Made by a program: the position numbers and the translations under genes. The notes beneath the pieces were generated by a model. That model saw nothing but the letters and a program-made list of their open reading frames with translations. It was not told the DNA's origin and made no database searches. Positions 43,169 through 52,435 of a stretch of 64,000 nucleotides of DNA are shown here, piece after piece (position 1 is the first letter of the stretch; each line of letters starts with the position of its first letter). This DNA is from RGIG9115 sp045128915. GTDB taxonomy: Bacteria > Bacillota > Clostridia > UBA1381. The stretch spans positions 30,956 to 94,955 of the forward strand of contig JBGVIT010000028.1 of assembly GCA_045128915.1 (NCBI GenBank). The letters run 5' to 3'.

Positions 43169-43982
43169 ATATGTATCCGAACAAACCTCTTACTGATACT
43201 TCGCCCGAAATAACTTTTTCTATACCATTATCTGTTTTCACAAGCAATTCACCGTCATTTGTAATATCAAACGCTTCTGCTTCAAAACTATCCGAGCTAT
43301 TGCTTATAAGAACTTTTCTACCCAAGGTAACACAACGACTTTTATATTCATCAACACACGCTTCAAAACCATGCATTTCAAACAAAGAATAATATTTTTC
43401 AATACTGTAACACAAATCCGCCAAAAATTCTGTTTTCGATGATTTTGTTTTAGTTTCCAGATATAATGATGTTGCAACTTCTTTTATTTCTTCGGGAAAC
43501 TTTTCTGTATTTAAATTAACACCAATTCCTGCAACAACACATTCAACCTTGTTATCCTTAAACATCATTTCTGTTAGAATACCACATATTTTCTTGTTAT
43601 TCAAAACAATATCATTAGGCCATTTGATTTTGGAATCTTTTATTACATCGCAAACAGCCAACCCCATAACAAGAGTTATTAAAGATACCTTGTCAGGAGT
43701 AATATCAGGCTTCAAAAGAATACTAAGCCAGACTCCATCATCTCCGGAAACCCACGTTCTGTTCATTCTACCTCTGCCTGATGTCTGGTTGTTTGCAACA
43801 AACAGCGTACCATGCGGCATATGGCTGTTAATCTTAGCTTGCTTATTAGTCGAATCTGTGGTTTCGTAGAAGCACACTTCTCTGTCTATGAAGTTTGTTT
43901 TTAACGATTTACTTATACCCAAACGTGTATAATCAGAAAAATCCCGGAAAGTGCTGGATTTAGCTTCATTTTTATTACACAA
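43167..43982 (-). CDS. birA: Biotin--[acetyl-CoA-carboxylase] ligase
   Basis: Attaches biotin to biotin-carrying carboxylases. 271 residues, with TTDSTNKQAK, SGRGRMNRTWVSG (biotin/ATP site) and KWPNDIVLNNKKICGIL. The N-terminal helix-turn-helix of repressor-type BirA is absent, so this is the non-regulatory type. The start appears to be a TTG at 43982, 10 bases after GGAGG. It is downstream of aspS. Confidence 0.92.
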   Translation of the reverse strand: MCNKNEAKSSTFRDFSDYTRLGISKSLKTNFIDREVCFYETTDSTNKQAKINSHMPHGTLFVANNQTSGRGRMNRTWVSGDDGVWLSILLKPDITPDKVSLITLVMGLAVCDVIKDSKIKWPNDIVLNNKKICGILTEMMFKDNKVECVVAGIGVNLNTEKFPEEIKEVATSLYLETKTKSSKTEFLADLCYSIEKYYSLFEMHGFEACVDEYKSRCVTLGRKVLISNSSDSFEAEAFDITNDGELLVKTDNGIEKVISGEVSVRGLFGYI

Positions 43983-44007
43983 AATCTACACACCTCCGGG
44001 ATATATA

Positions 44008-45768
44008 TTATTCTTCTGTTGTTATTTCTATACCAAGTTCTTTAAGCTGAGTTTCATCTACAAGACCTGGAGCATCACTCATAAGCTCTGATGCATTCTG
44101 CACCTTCGGGAATGCAAGAACGTCACGCAAGCTGTCACATTCACACATAATCATTGCAAGTCTGTCAAGACCTATTCCCATGCCGCCATGAGGGGGCGCA
44201 CCGTATTTATAAGCATCAACAAGAAAACCAAATTTAGCTTCTATTTCCTCACTGCCCATACCAAGAGATTCAAACATTTTCTGTTGTAGGGCGGAATCAG
44301 TTATTCTTATTGAACCTGATGATAATTCGACACCGTTAAGAACAAGGTCATAAGCTTTTGCTGTTACCTTGCCGGGATCAGTATCAAGATATTCAATACA
44401 TTCATCCATAGGCATTGTAAAGGGATGGTGCATAGCAACCCATGTGCCTGATTCATCATCATATTCAAAGAACGGGAATTCTGTTATCCAAAGGAAATTA
44501 TAGCCGTCAGGTATTATGTCGAGCTTTTTAGCTACTGTAAGACGCAATGAGCCTAAAATAGGAAGCGCCTTTTTATCAGCAACTATAAACACAACATCGC
44601 CTTTCTCTGCGCCTGTTGTCTTGATGATTGCATCAATTTCGTCTTCAGTCATGAACTTAGCAAAAGAACAGTTTGGTGCATCTTCAACCCATCTTATATA
44701 TGCAAGACCTTTAGCTCCAATACCTTTAACATATTCTGTTAGCTTATCTATCTCTTTTCTTGTAAGAGTTTCAGCTGCATTTTTTGCCACAATAGCACGC
44801 ACAGAGCCTCCGGCTTCAATAGCACCGGTAAATACTCCAAAACCGCAGTCTTTAACAATATCCGACAAATCAGTAATTTCCATGCCAAATCTTGTGTCAG
44901 GCTTGTCCGAACCGTAGCGTTCCATTGCTTCATTGTATGTCATTCTCGGAAGCGGAGTCGGAATATCAACATCAAGAACATCTTTGAATATTCTCTTTAC
45001 AAATCCCTCTCCCATTTCAAGAATATCTTCTACATCTACAAATGACATTTCAAGGTCAATCTGTGTAAATTCAGGTTGACGGTCAGCTCTCAAATCTTCA
45101 TCTCTGAAGCAACGTGCAAGCTGGATATATCTATCAAAGCCTGAAATCATAAGAAGCTGCTTATACATCTGTGGTGATTGCGGAAGTGCATAGAATTTTC
45201 CGTTATGAATTCTTGATGGTACAAGGTAGTCTCTTGCGCCTTCAGGAGTAGATTTAATCATCATTGGAGTTTCAATTTCGATAAATCCGTTCTCATGGAA
45301 ATAATCACGTGCGCTTTTTGCAATCTTACTACGCTTAATTATATTGTCCTGAAGAACATTTCTTCTTAAATCAAGGTATCTGTACTTAAGCCTGAGTTCT
45401 TCATTAACGTTGGTTTTATCAACAATTTCAAAAGGCGGTGTTTCTGCTTTTGCAAGTATTCGAAGTTCAGTTACATATATTTCATAATCACCGGTTTTGA
45501 TTTCCTTATTCTTGCTTTCACGTTCTCTGACTGTTCCTTTAGCCATAACAACATATTCACTTCTGCATTTTGATGCCTTTTCAAAAACCTCTCTATCGCT
45601 GGCTTCGTCAAACGCAAGCTGAACTATACCGGTTCTGTCACGAAGGTCAATAAATATCAATGTGCCCATGTCGCGTATTTTTTGTACAAATCCGCCGACA
45701 GTTACTTCACCACTATGCGGAATATCAGCGCAATAGCAGGTTCTTTTCATTCCTTTTATGGTTTCCAT
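44008..45768 (-). CDS. aspS: Aspartyl-tRNA synthetase
   Basis: Class II synthetase (586 residues) with an N-terminal OB anticodon-binding domain (about 15-105) and the catalytic motifs FRDEDLRADRQPEFTQIDLE (motif 2) and GMGIGLDRLAMI (motif 3). The insertion domain of bacterial AspRS is present. Start and stop are shared with hisS (ATG overlaps TAATG). Whether it is discriminating for tRNA-Asn cannot be read. Confidence 0.97.
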   Translation of the reverse strand: METIKGMKRTCYCADIPHSGEVTVGGFVQKIRDMGTLIFIDLRDRTGIVQLAFDEASDREVFEKASKCRSEYVVMAKGTVRERESKNKEIKTGDYEIYVTELRILAKAETPPFEIVDKTNVNEELRLKYRYLDLRRNVLQDNIIKRSKIAKSARDYFHENGFIEIETPMMIKSTPEGARDYLVPSRIHNGKFYALPQSPQMYKQLLMISGFDRYIQLARCFRDEDLRADRQPEFTQIDLEMSFVDVEDILEMGEGFVKRIFKDVLDVDIPTPLPRMTYNEAMERYGSDKPDTRFGMEITDLSDIVKDCGFGVFTGAIEAGGSVRAIVAKNAAETLTRKEIDKLTEYVKGIGAKGLAYIRWVEDAPNCSFAKFMTEDEIDAIIKTTGAEKGDVVFIVADKKALPILGSLRLTVAKKLDIIPDGYNFLWITEFPFFEYDDESGTWVAMHHPFTMPMDECIEYLDTDPGKVTAKAYDLVLNGVELSSGSIRITDSALQQKMFESLGMGSEEIEAKFGFLVDAYKYGAPPHGGMGIGLDRLAMIMCECDSLRDVLAFPKVQNASELMSDAPGLVDETQLKELGIEITTEE

Positions 45769-47018
45769 TATTTGTTACCTCCAATTATTTGTGAAACTTC
45801 TGTAAGCTGAATCTGAGATTTTTCTCCGGTAATCATATTTTTCAATTCGCATACTCCGGAATCAATCTCATTATCTCCAAGTACCAATGTATATTTCGCT
45901 CCGATTTTGTCGGCATATTTCATCTGCGCCCTGAGACCTCGTCCCATATAATCAGTTTCTGCGCTGATGCCTTGTGCACGAAGATTAAGGATATATCCGG
46001 GTAAAAAGTTCTGTGCTTTCTCACCGAGTGGAGCAATATACACATCTACATTATTGTGGCACGGAATTTCTACGTCGTTTTCTTCAAGTCTTATAAGGAG
46101 TCTTTCGATGCCAAGACCGAATCCGATTGCCGGAGTAGCATCTCCGCCAAATTCTTCAATAAGACGGTCGTATCTTCCGCCTCCGCAAACTGTGAACTCT
46201 CCACTTATAATCTCAAACACGGATTTAGTATAATAGTCAAGTCCTCTTACGATTGAGTTATCTATGATATATTCAACACCCATTGAACTCAGCGCTTTCT
46301 TAAAGCCTTCAAAATGTTCGCGGCATTCATCGCAAATATTATCAAGCAATACAGGGGCGCCTTCAGCAAGCTTATTGCAAATATCAGATTTACAATCAAG
46401 TATTCTTAAAGGATTTCTGTCAAATCTACCCTTACATGTATCACAAAGTTCGTCAAACTTAGGTTTTAAAAACTCACGCAACTTTTCGTTATATTTCTTT
46501 CTGCAATCAGGGCATCCGATGCTGTTGATATGAACAGTTAAGTCCTTAAGACCTACTTTTTTCAAAAAAGTGAGAGCAAGTGAAATAATCTCGGCATCAA
46601 TGTCAGGACCTGATGCACCAAATGCTTCAACTCCGAATTGATGGAATTCTCGCAGTCTGCCTTTTTGCTTGTTTTCATAACGAAAACATGGAATATTATA
46701 AAACATCTTAGCAGGTAATGGCTGCGCATAGAGATTATTCTGCAAGAAGCTTCTTGCTACGGATGCGGTACCCTCCGGACGAAGAGTAACACTTCTGCCG
46801 CCCTTATCAAGAAAAGTGTACATCTGCTTTTCTACCACGTCGGTAGTATCACCAACACCTCTTTCAAACAGCTCAGTATGTTCAAAAGTAGGCATTCTTA
46901 TTTCTCTATATGCAAAGCAATCGCATACCTCTTTAAAATTTTTCTCAAGAAATTGCCATTTATAGCTGTCAGCAGGCAACAAATCCTGCGTACCTTTCGG
47001 CGCGTTTGTAATTAGCAT
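45768..47018 (-). CDS. hisS: Histidyl-tRNA synthetase
   Basis: Class II synthetase, 416 residues. TLRPEGTASVARSF is motif-like for histidine binding, MFYNIPCFRYENKQKGRLREFHQFG is motif 2 (shown here only in part) and GFGLGIERLLI is motif 3. A C-terminal anticodon domain follows. It is the first synthetase of an operon with aspS and birA; 6S RNA lies upstream. Confidence 0.96.
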   Translation of the reverse strand: MLITNAPKGTQDLLPADSYKWQFLEKNFKEVCDCFAYREIRMPTFEHTELFERGVGDTTDVVEKQMYTFLDKGGRSVTLRPEGTASVARSFLQNNLYAQPLPAKMFYNIPCFRYENKQKGRLREFHQFGVEAFGASGPDIDAEIISLALTFLKKVGLKDLTVHINSIGCPDCRKKYNEKLREFLKPKFDELCDTCKGRFDRNPLRILDCKSDICNKLAEGAPVLLDNICDECREHFEGFKKALSSMGVEYIIDNSIVRGLDYYTKSVFEIISGEFTVCGGGRYDRLIEEFGGDATPAIGFGLGIERLLIRLEENDVEIPCHNNVDVYIAPLGEKAQNFLPGYILNLRAQGISAETDYMGRGLRAQMKYADKIGAKYTLVLGDNEIDSGVCELKNMITGEKSQIQLTEVSQIIGGNK

Positions 47019-47115
47019 TTTAATAACCCTTTCAAAACGAATAAACTTTTCTCAAATAATTATACAGCTTTGAAAAAAGCATGTCAAGCATATTTTCCAG
47101 AAATATCAAATAGCA

Positions 47116-47325
47116 CAAAAAAACCCCATGATAACCGTTGAATTACGACCGAATTTCTTACCTGCAATAAGCAGGTGGGTCGTTTCCTGACAACATTATA
47201 AGTCCACTGGCAATCCATAAAGGAAAGGAGGCATGTACGCCGCTGTCAGAGTAAACATCCCTTAAAAGAAGTGTTGGTAAAAAATATAGATCGAACCACG
47301 AGTAATCTCAGGGCGAAAACTTGTT
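47116..47325 (-). ncRNA. 6S RNA (ssrS-like)
   Basis: RNA that binds sigma-A RNA polymerase. On the minus strand a 5' CCCTGAGATTAC can pair with a 3' GGTTATCATGGGG, closing the molecule. The run GTTGTCAGGAAACGACC and the hairpin ACCTGC/GCAGGT are typical of the Firmicutes 3' half. A T run follows the closing stem. The gene is beside hisS/aspS, as the 6S-1 gene of Bacillus. Ends are approximate (5' could lie up to 60 bases further upstream). Confidence 0.7.
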
Positions 47326-47371
47326 TAGTTTTTTTAGCAAGATGCAAATCATTCGCCAGAATGTGCAATCT

Positions 47372-47450
47372 CAATTACAATAACACTATATCACATATAA
47401 TGTGAAAAATCAACTGTTATTATATGTCAAATCAGTTAACATAGTGTTAC
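47372..47450 (-). promoter_or_regulatory. Promoter and inverted repeats upstream of 6S RNA
   Basis: TAACACTAT (47381-47389) and ATAGTGTTA (47441-47449) form a 9-base inverted pair 51 bases apart, enclosing TCACATATAATGTGA (47391-47405). A minus-strand TTGATT-17-TATAGT promoter fits between them. The remaining space to DUF1292 shows no gene. Confidence 0.45.
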
Positions 47451-47458
47451 GCTGACAA

Positions 47459-47731
47459 TCAGCATTCTCCGCAATCACATTCTTCGTTATCGCGCTTTAC
47501 AAATTCATCAAATGCAGCTTCAAGCTCAGCATCGCTTTCGATAGTAACAAGCTCTGCATCGTCGCCTTCGCCTTCAACTCTCATAATGAGAACTTCATCT
47601 GCATTTTCAGCATCTTCTGCTTCAATCATGGCAAAGTATGTTACACCGTCCAAATCATAAACGTCTATAACCTCAAAATCAATTTTGTTGCCATTTTCGT
47701 CTTCGAGTACAATAATGTTGTTTTCTTCCAT
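47459..47731 (-). CDS. DUF1292 family protein (YrzB-like)
   Basis: A small, very acidic 90-residue protein of the DUF1292 family. NNIIVLEDENGNKIDFEVID and FAMIEAEDAENADEVLIM define it, with a Cys-rich tail NEECDCGEC. Function unknown. It lies between ruvX and the 6S RNA gene, as DUF1292 genes often follow ruvX. Start ATG 47731 has GGAAAGGTAAGG upstream. Confidence 0.85.
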   Translation of the reverse strand: MEENNIIVLEDENGNKIDFEVIDVYDLDGVTYFAMIEAEDAENADEVLIMRVEGEGDDAELVTIESDAELEAAFDEFVKRDNEECDCGEC

Positions 47732-47823
47732 TTTATTTCCTTACCTTTCCGCTCATTTAAGAGCTTAAAAATAATTAACAGATGTTATTTCTTTGTATAT
47801 TGTACAATAACTGCAAGTTTTTG

Positions 47824-48240
47824 TCAATTATTTTTTTGAAAACTCATATAGTTTTCAAGTATAATACATGCAGCCACAGTATCAATTACGCTTTTTCTAT
47901 CTTTTCCTCTTGTGTTGGTAGCATTAAGAAATGATGCTGCACCAACCGTTGAAAGTCGTTCATCCCACAGTATAATTTCACCGGAGTAAATACCCTCAAG
48001 GTCAGTTTTAAATTCCTTTGTAGCGTCAGCTCGGAAACCTTCAGAGCCATCCATATTCTTAGGGAGACCAAGAACTATCTTTTCCGGACTATATTTTTTG
48101 ATGATTTCATTCAAATCATTTAAAAGTCGTTCTCTTCCCTTGTTTTTTATAGTTCCTATCCCTTGTGCAGTTATTCCAAGAGGATCGGATACCGCAATCC
48201 CGACGCGGCTGTCACCATAGTCAATTCCTAATATCCGCAA
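47824..48240 (-). CDS. ruvX: Holliday junction resolvase-like RuvX (YqgF)
   Basis: A 138-residue RNase H-fold nuclease (YqgF) with GIDYGDSRVGIAVSDPLG at the start and WDERLSTVGA and DTVAACIIL later. The family is implicated in 16S rRNA 5' processing and recombination. It lies 18 bases after the MecA-like gene and 92 bases ahead of the DUF1292 gene. Confidence 0.93.
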   Translation of the reverse strand: MRILGIDYGDSRVGIAVSDPLGITAQGIGTIKNKGRERLLNDLNEIIKKYSPEKIVLGLPKNMDGSEGFRADATKEFKTDLEGIYSGEIILWDERLSTVGAASFLNATNTRGKDRKSVIDTVAACIILENYMSFQKNN

Positions 48241-48258
48241 TTAACATTTCCCCCAAAA

Positions 48259-48873
48259 TCATTTATCATTAAGTTTTCTGATTCCCTCTGCCATTGATAC
48301 AAGTGTCGAACCTTCCGCTATTATTTCTCCGTGCTCTTTAAGAAAGGTTTCAGAAAGCAGCATTCCGCCATAGCCGGTACAATATTCCGTAAGCATGCAA
48401 TGCGCTCTCTCGAATCCATCACATGCACCAAGAAGAAAATACCACGACTTCTCGTATTTATATATTCTGCTAACTTCAAGAGAATCATTGCTCAGATTTA
48501 TAAGAACGCTGCATACATCAGAAAAATCATCGAACATATAACTGTTCTGCGGACTTACATTCTTCCGACAGAACACCTTAATTCTCTTTGTTTCGCCGTT
48601 TATTGTCACATTCTTCGCCTGAGAATCTCCTACATTAAGTCCTGAAATATACAAAACTATCCCCTCGCCCGATTGTACCGCTTCAACCGCAACGGCGCCC
48701 ATATACGGATTAAAGCCGGTTTCACGTCTTACATTATCCATTATATTGAACAGAAATTTTTGAAGCTTTGGCGATTGGGCAGATAACTTCTCCGGCTTCA
48801 AATTATAATAAATCAAATCTTCAACAGTTAATGTCACTTTAACTTTTTTATTATCAAGAACTTCTATTTTCAT
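48259..48873 (-). CDS. MecA-like adaptor protein
   Basis: A 204-residue protein resembling MecA, the ClpC adaptor. MKIEVLDNKKVKVTLTVEDL fits the N-terminal domain. The C-terminal part has YMFDDFSDVCSVLINL and IYKYEKSWYFLL, then LLSETFLKEHGEII. I use ATG 48873 since an upstream ATG at 48948 would add a non-homologous segment. Its target is unknown. Confidence 0.75.
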   Translation of the reverse strand: MKIEVLDNKKVKVTLTVEDLIYYNLKPEKLSAQSPKLQKFLFNIMDNVRRETGFNPYMGAVAVEAVQSGEGIVLYISGLNVGDSQAKNVTINGETKRIKVFCRKNVSPQNSYMFDDFSDVCSVLINLSNDSLEVSRIYKYEKSWYFLLGACDGFERAHCMLTEYCTGYGGMLLSETFLKEHGEIIAEGSTLVSMAEGIRKLNDK

Positions 48874-48986
48874 TTTAATACCATACGCATAGCTGATGTA
48901 TGCCCTTCCAAATGTTATATTACTATTATATTCAATGCGTATCAACAACTGTTAACAAATTGCTTAATCTTTTGTAAATTTTTTAA

Positions 48987-49616
48987 TCAAAGCAAGAACA
49001 AGTTCATAAGCAGATTATTGTCATAAAAATACTTTACAAAGTATGTACCGTCAACCAACTGCCGAATCATTGCGCTGTTTGTTACATTCAATGATGCAAT
49101 TCCACAAATCAGGTATATAATAACAAATCCTGAAACAACGCCCGTAGCCGCTCCCAGCAGCCAATTAACGCTTTTTAAAAGGGGTAGCTTAAACATACCG
49201 TCAATAAGAAGGAATATTAAGAAAATAAGCAGCTTAGCGATTAGAAATATAATCAATGCACAAACAAGCTTTAATACCACCGCACTAATCGCCGGAACAA
49301 CGGCATTTTCGGTAGCTTCTTCTACCGCAACCGTAACAAAATCAGGAAGACCTTGCAGATTATCGTCAGCTTCTTTCTCCGTAACATCTTCGTCTGAAAT
49401 CAAAGCCGAATACACAATATCGTCTATTTTGTTATCAAGACCAACAGACGTTATCATATTTTCAACCGGCTCAGACAAAAACATAACCGCAATTATAGTA
49501 AGAGCAAGTGATAATATTTTATACAGCGACTTTATTACTCCCTTTTTTGCCATTAAAGAAACAGAAATAATTATTATTGCAACTGCAATAACATCCAAAA
49601 TAATTGAGTAGTTCAT
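48987..49616 (-). CDS. CvpA-family membrane protein
   Basis: A 209-residue membrane protein with four to five hydrophobic helices, matching the colicin V production/CvpA family. The central acidic stretch EKEADDNLQGLPDFV is exposed. The C-terminal pair of helices contains NWLLGAATGVVSGFVIIYL. In other bacteria CvpA members affect envelope or secretion; here the role is unknown. Confidence 0.78.
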   Translation of the reverse strand: MNYSIILDVIAVAIIIISVSLMAKKGVIKSLYKILSLALTIIAVMFLSEPVENMITSVGLDNKIDDIVYSALISDEDVTEKEADDNLQGLPDFVTVAVEEATENAVVPAISAVVLKLVCALIIFLIAKLLIFLIFLLIDGMFKLPLLKSVNWLLGAATGVVSGFVIIYLICGIASLNVTNSAMIRQLVDGTYFVKYFYDNNLLMNLFLL

Positions 49617-49633
49617 TATTATCTCCCTATATT

Positions 49634-50968
49634 TTATTTTCTGACAAATTCAATACTGTTACTGTAAATAATCAAATATGTGCTGTCATCAATAATTCTT
49701 AAACCTTTTACATCCATTGCTGCAGCATATTTCTGCTCACGACCTGCTTTACCAAAAAATATCATTCTCGTATTATTATACAACAACAGATTATCATATA
49801 TATCAATAAAATCAGGAAGCTCATCAACCTTGAAATCTTTCTTTTCATTACCGCGTTTGGAATATGTTTTTATTATCGGAACGTTTCTTGAATCGATAAC
49901 AACAGCTTTCTTTCCTTCTTCGTCCAAGTCAAAAGCCGAAAGCTGTCCGTCAATCACTTCATCCCATATTACATAACCATGAACAGAAAGACCTACCATT
50001 CTGTTGTCTGCGAAAACATTTAACGTTTCGCCTGTATAGTCAAGCTTAAATATTGCACTACCGGGAATTTCAACAGTTTTGTAGCTTTCTTCTTGTTTAA
50101 TGTTAAAAAACTGAACTACTCCCTTTGCGCCTTCTTTGTCATCAAGAAATCCAACAGCAATACGACGACCGGAAGGCGAAATATCTGCACACATTACACT
50201 ATAACTTCCGGATGCCCAGGAGAAAACTCTTTCACCTTGCTTATTGAAAACTTCAACTGCTCCTTTAAAAAAGTCCTTTTTGGTAACAACAACCACGTCA
50301 CCGGCAGATGAAATATTCGAGTTCAAAATCTGATTTGCTGCTTCAGCTTCAAATATAAGCTTATCTGCATTATAAAGACACACCTTTGTACCACCGTTTT
50401 CGGCGATTGAAATATATTTCCCTCCAACAGATAAAATGGGATTGATTACAGTCGTAGTAACCTTCCATATTTCTTTGCCGTAACGGTCAAGACGTGCAAG
50501 ATAATTTGATTTAGCTACCAAAACATCGCCTTCAACCGGATAATAGCATGCATTGCTTGCATTTTCAAATGGTATAAGATACGATTCATTGTCGTATGTA
50601 GTACCCATCGCCTTGCTCTCTTCACGCTTTTTAAGGATGTCTTCTTCCTTGTTTCCGAACAATTCATTAAAGGTCTGGGATATGCCGAATTTAGCGTCAA
50701 GCATATATATATTCATAACAAAATTGGTTTTGTAATTCTTAAAGTAACTATTCTGGGAAATAGCTGCTATAAAAGCTCCTATAACAATAACAATGCAAAG
50801 ATACCTGAAAATTTTTGAAGCTTTGAATTTCTTTGGTTTATCCAAAATTTCTTCTTCAATCTCGATTATACTTTCGGAAACCTCGTCAGGCTCGCTTTCG
50901 ATTTCTTCTTCTAATATAAAATCGCCTGTCACCGGTGCAAAGTCGTCCTGAAGTTCTTCAATATTCAT
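49634..50968 (-). CDS. DUF5711 family membrane-anchored protein
   Basis: A 444-residue protein with an acidic N terminus, one transmembrane helix (about 55-75) and a large extracytoplasmic beta-propeller-like region (WKVTTTVINPILSVGG, VVQFFNIKQEES, repeated strands). It matches DUF5711 of Clostridia, whose role is unknown. Start at ATG 50968 (GGAGG about 10 bases upstream) overlaps the truA stop by one base. Confidence 0.75.
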   Translation of the reverse strand: MNIEELQDDFAPVTGDFILEEEIESEPDEVSESIIEIEEEILDKPKKFKASKIFRYLCIVIVIGAFIAAISQNSYFKNYKTNFVMNIYMLDAKFGISQTFNELFGNKEEDILKKREESKAMGTTYDNESYLIPFENASNACYYPVEGDVLVAKSNYLARLDRYGKEIWKVTTTVINPILSVGGKYISIAENGGTKVCLYNADKLIFEAEAANQILNSNISSAGDVVVVTKKDFFKGAVEVFNKQGERVFSWASGSYSVMCADISPSGRRIAVGFLDDKEGAKGVVQFFNIKQEESYKTVEIPGSAIFKLDYTGETLNVFADNRMVGLSVHGYVIWDEVIDGQLSAFDLDEEGKKAVVIDSRNVPIIKTYSKRGNEKKDFKVDELPDFIDIYDNLLLYNNTRMIFFGKAGREQKYAAAMDVKGLRIIDDSTYLIIYSNSIEFVRK

Positions 50969-51705
50969 TAGTAAAACACCTCCGTTAAACAAAGCCCTTT
51001 AGCCGGGGCTGTTATACCGGCACGATCCCTGTCTTTTGAGAGAATAATATCCGGTATCATATCAGGGTGAATCTCACCTCTGCCAACAGATATTAAGGTT
51101 CCGGCAATAATTCGTACCATGTTGTACAAAAAACCATTACCCGTAATCTCTATGGTAATAACGTCTTCATCTTTATTGATTATTACAGAATATACAGTTC
51201 TTATGGTAGTTTTAACTGTAAATCCCGATGCCGCAAATCCCACAAAATCATGCGTTCCTACAAAATGAGCAGCAGCCTGTTTCATTTTGTCTATATCCAA
51301 AGGGAATTTTACATGATAAGTAAACGGAAAAAGGAACGGATCAGGAATCTTACTGTTTAATATTCTGTAAGTATAGCATTTCTTAACAGCACTTCCTGAT
51401 GCGTCAAAAGCATCTTCAACTTCTTCAGCAGACAAACACACAATATCATACGGAAGCTTCGAATTAAGCGCCAAAGGAATTCTGTCAGCCGGCACAGAAG
51501 ATTCAGTTTTGAAGTTCGCAACATACATCTGCGCATGAACTCCTGAATCCGTTCTACCACAACCTACAATCTTTGGAATCGGCTCATTCAATGATTCAGA
51601 AACAGCCTTTGCAAGCACTTCCTGAATTGTTATTGCATTTTTTTGTATTTGCCAGCCATGATAAGCACTGCCGTTAAATCTTATAGTTAATTTAATATTT
51701 CTCAT
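50968..51705 (-). CDS. truA: tRNA pseudouridine synthase TruA
   Basis: Modifies uridines 38-40 of tRNA. 245 residues. Catalytic aspartate in CGRTDSGVHAQMYVANF, with FNGSAYHGWQIQ at the N terminus and NMVRIIAGTLISVGRG near the end. It is coupled to the DUF5711 gene by the TAATG overlap. Confidence 0.95.
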   Translation of the reverse strand: MRNIKLTIRFNGSAYHGWQIQKNAITIQEVLAKAVSESLNEPIPKIVGCGRTDSGVHAQMYVANFKTESSVPADRIPLALNSKLPYDIVCLSAEEVEDAFDASGSAVKKCYTYRILNSKIPDPFLFPFTYHVKFPLDIDKMKQAAAHFVGTHDFVGFAASGFTVKTTIRTVYSVIINKDEDVITIEITGNGFLYNMVRIIAGTLISVGRGEIHPDMIPDIILSKDRDRAGITAPAKGLCLTEVFY

Positions 51706-51738
51706 ATTTAACCCGCTAAATAGTAGTATGGATCAATT

Positions 51739-51901
51739 ATAAAATCAGTGTACATTTAGATGCCACTAATTTAGTGAAATTAAGTTTGCCACTCTGCCGC
51801 AAGGCAGAACTTCACTTACAAAGTAAACTTCACTATCTTTTGATAACTTCACTTGCCGTCAGGCAAACTTAGTTGATTTCATCTTCGATGAAATCATTAT
51901 A
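51739..51901. repeat. Modular palindromic intergenic repeat, short copy
   Basis: A relative of the 4038-4400 element, 163 bases. It opens with TATAAAATCAGTGTACATTTAGATG and closes with CTTCACTTGCCGTCAGGCAAACTTAGTTGATTTCATCTTCGATGAAATCATTATA-type sequence (last 55 bases, quoted here by parts). It carries internal GCCGCAAGGC, AGTGAA/TTCACT and TTGCCGTCAGGCAA hairpins. It lacks the GCGATATA modules. It lies just past truA, ahead of a terminator. Confidence 0.75.
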
Positions 51902-51911
51902 CCATACAAAC

Positions 51912-51952
51912 AAAAAAAAAGCAACACTTTTAAACCTAAAAGTGTTGCTTTA
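51912..51952 (-). terminator. Intrinsic terminator of the asp23-like gene
   Basis: AAGCAACACTTTTA (51919-51932) pairs with TAAAAGTGTTGCTT (51937-51950), loop AACC, followed by a T run on the minus strand. Confidence 0.8.
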
Positions 51953-51957
51953 ATAAA

Positions 51958-52374
51958 TCAAAATTCTTCTACAAAATCATCCTCTGTGGGCATTTTATCA
52001 AACTCCACACTTTCAACATGCACATCAACAGATAAGACATCCATGCCTGTCATTGTTTCCACATTATTCTTAACGCTGTCCTGAACACTTTCTGCAACAT
52101 CACGAATTCTTACTCCATATTTAATCACAATGAAAATGTCAAGATTAATTCCATTTTCTGTTTTATCTACCCTTACACCTTTTGAGAGATTTTTCTTTGA
52201 ACCAAGCTTTTCTGCAATAGCTCCTGAAAATGATGTGTACATACGGGCAACGCCTTTTGTTTCTTCGGCTGATACACCAGCAATAGCCGCAATAACTTCA
52301 GAAGAAATCTTTACACTTCCGCCGACACTTTCAGTTGTAATTTCGTTTTCATCAAATTCCAATATATCATCCAT
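51958..52374 (-). CDS. Asp23/Gls24 family envelope stress protein
   Basis: A 138-residue Asp23-type protein. VKISSEVIAAIAGVSAEETKGVARM and LDIFIVIKYGVRIRDVAESVQDSV are the family core. Members attach to the membrane and limit cell-envelope stress. Its terminator lies beyond the 3' end; the spoIIIA operon is upstream, so read-through from it is possible. Confidence 0.9.
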   Translation of the reverse strand: MDDILEFDENEITTESVGGSVKISSEVIAAIAGVSAEETKGVARMYTSFSGAIAEKLGSKKNLSKGVRVDKTENGINLDIFIVIKYGVRIRDVAESVQDSVKNNVETMTGMDVLSVDVHVESVEFDKMPTEDDFVEEF

Positions 52375-52435
52375 GGTTTATACCTCCGGTTCTTTACAGT
52401 AAAGTTTTCATCATGTATATATTATACCAAAACAT

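Noticed and set aside
43167..43982. BirA as a biotin repressor
   Set aside because: No helix-turn-helix precedes the ligase domain, so it is treated as ligase only.
47116..47325. T-box leader for hisS
   Set aside because: No AGGGTGGNACC core and no specifier bulge. The structure and the neighbour genes fit 6S RNA better.
48331..48645. A plus-strand frame of 104 codons within the MecA-like gene
   Set aside because: It overlaps a well-supported gene in the opposite strand and has no ribosome site.
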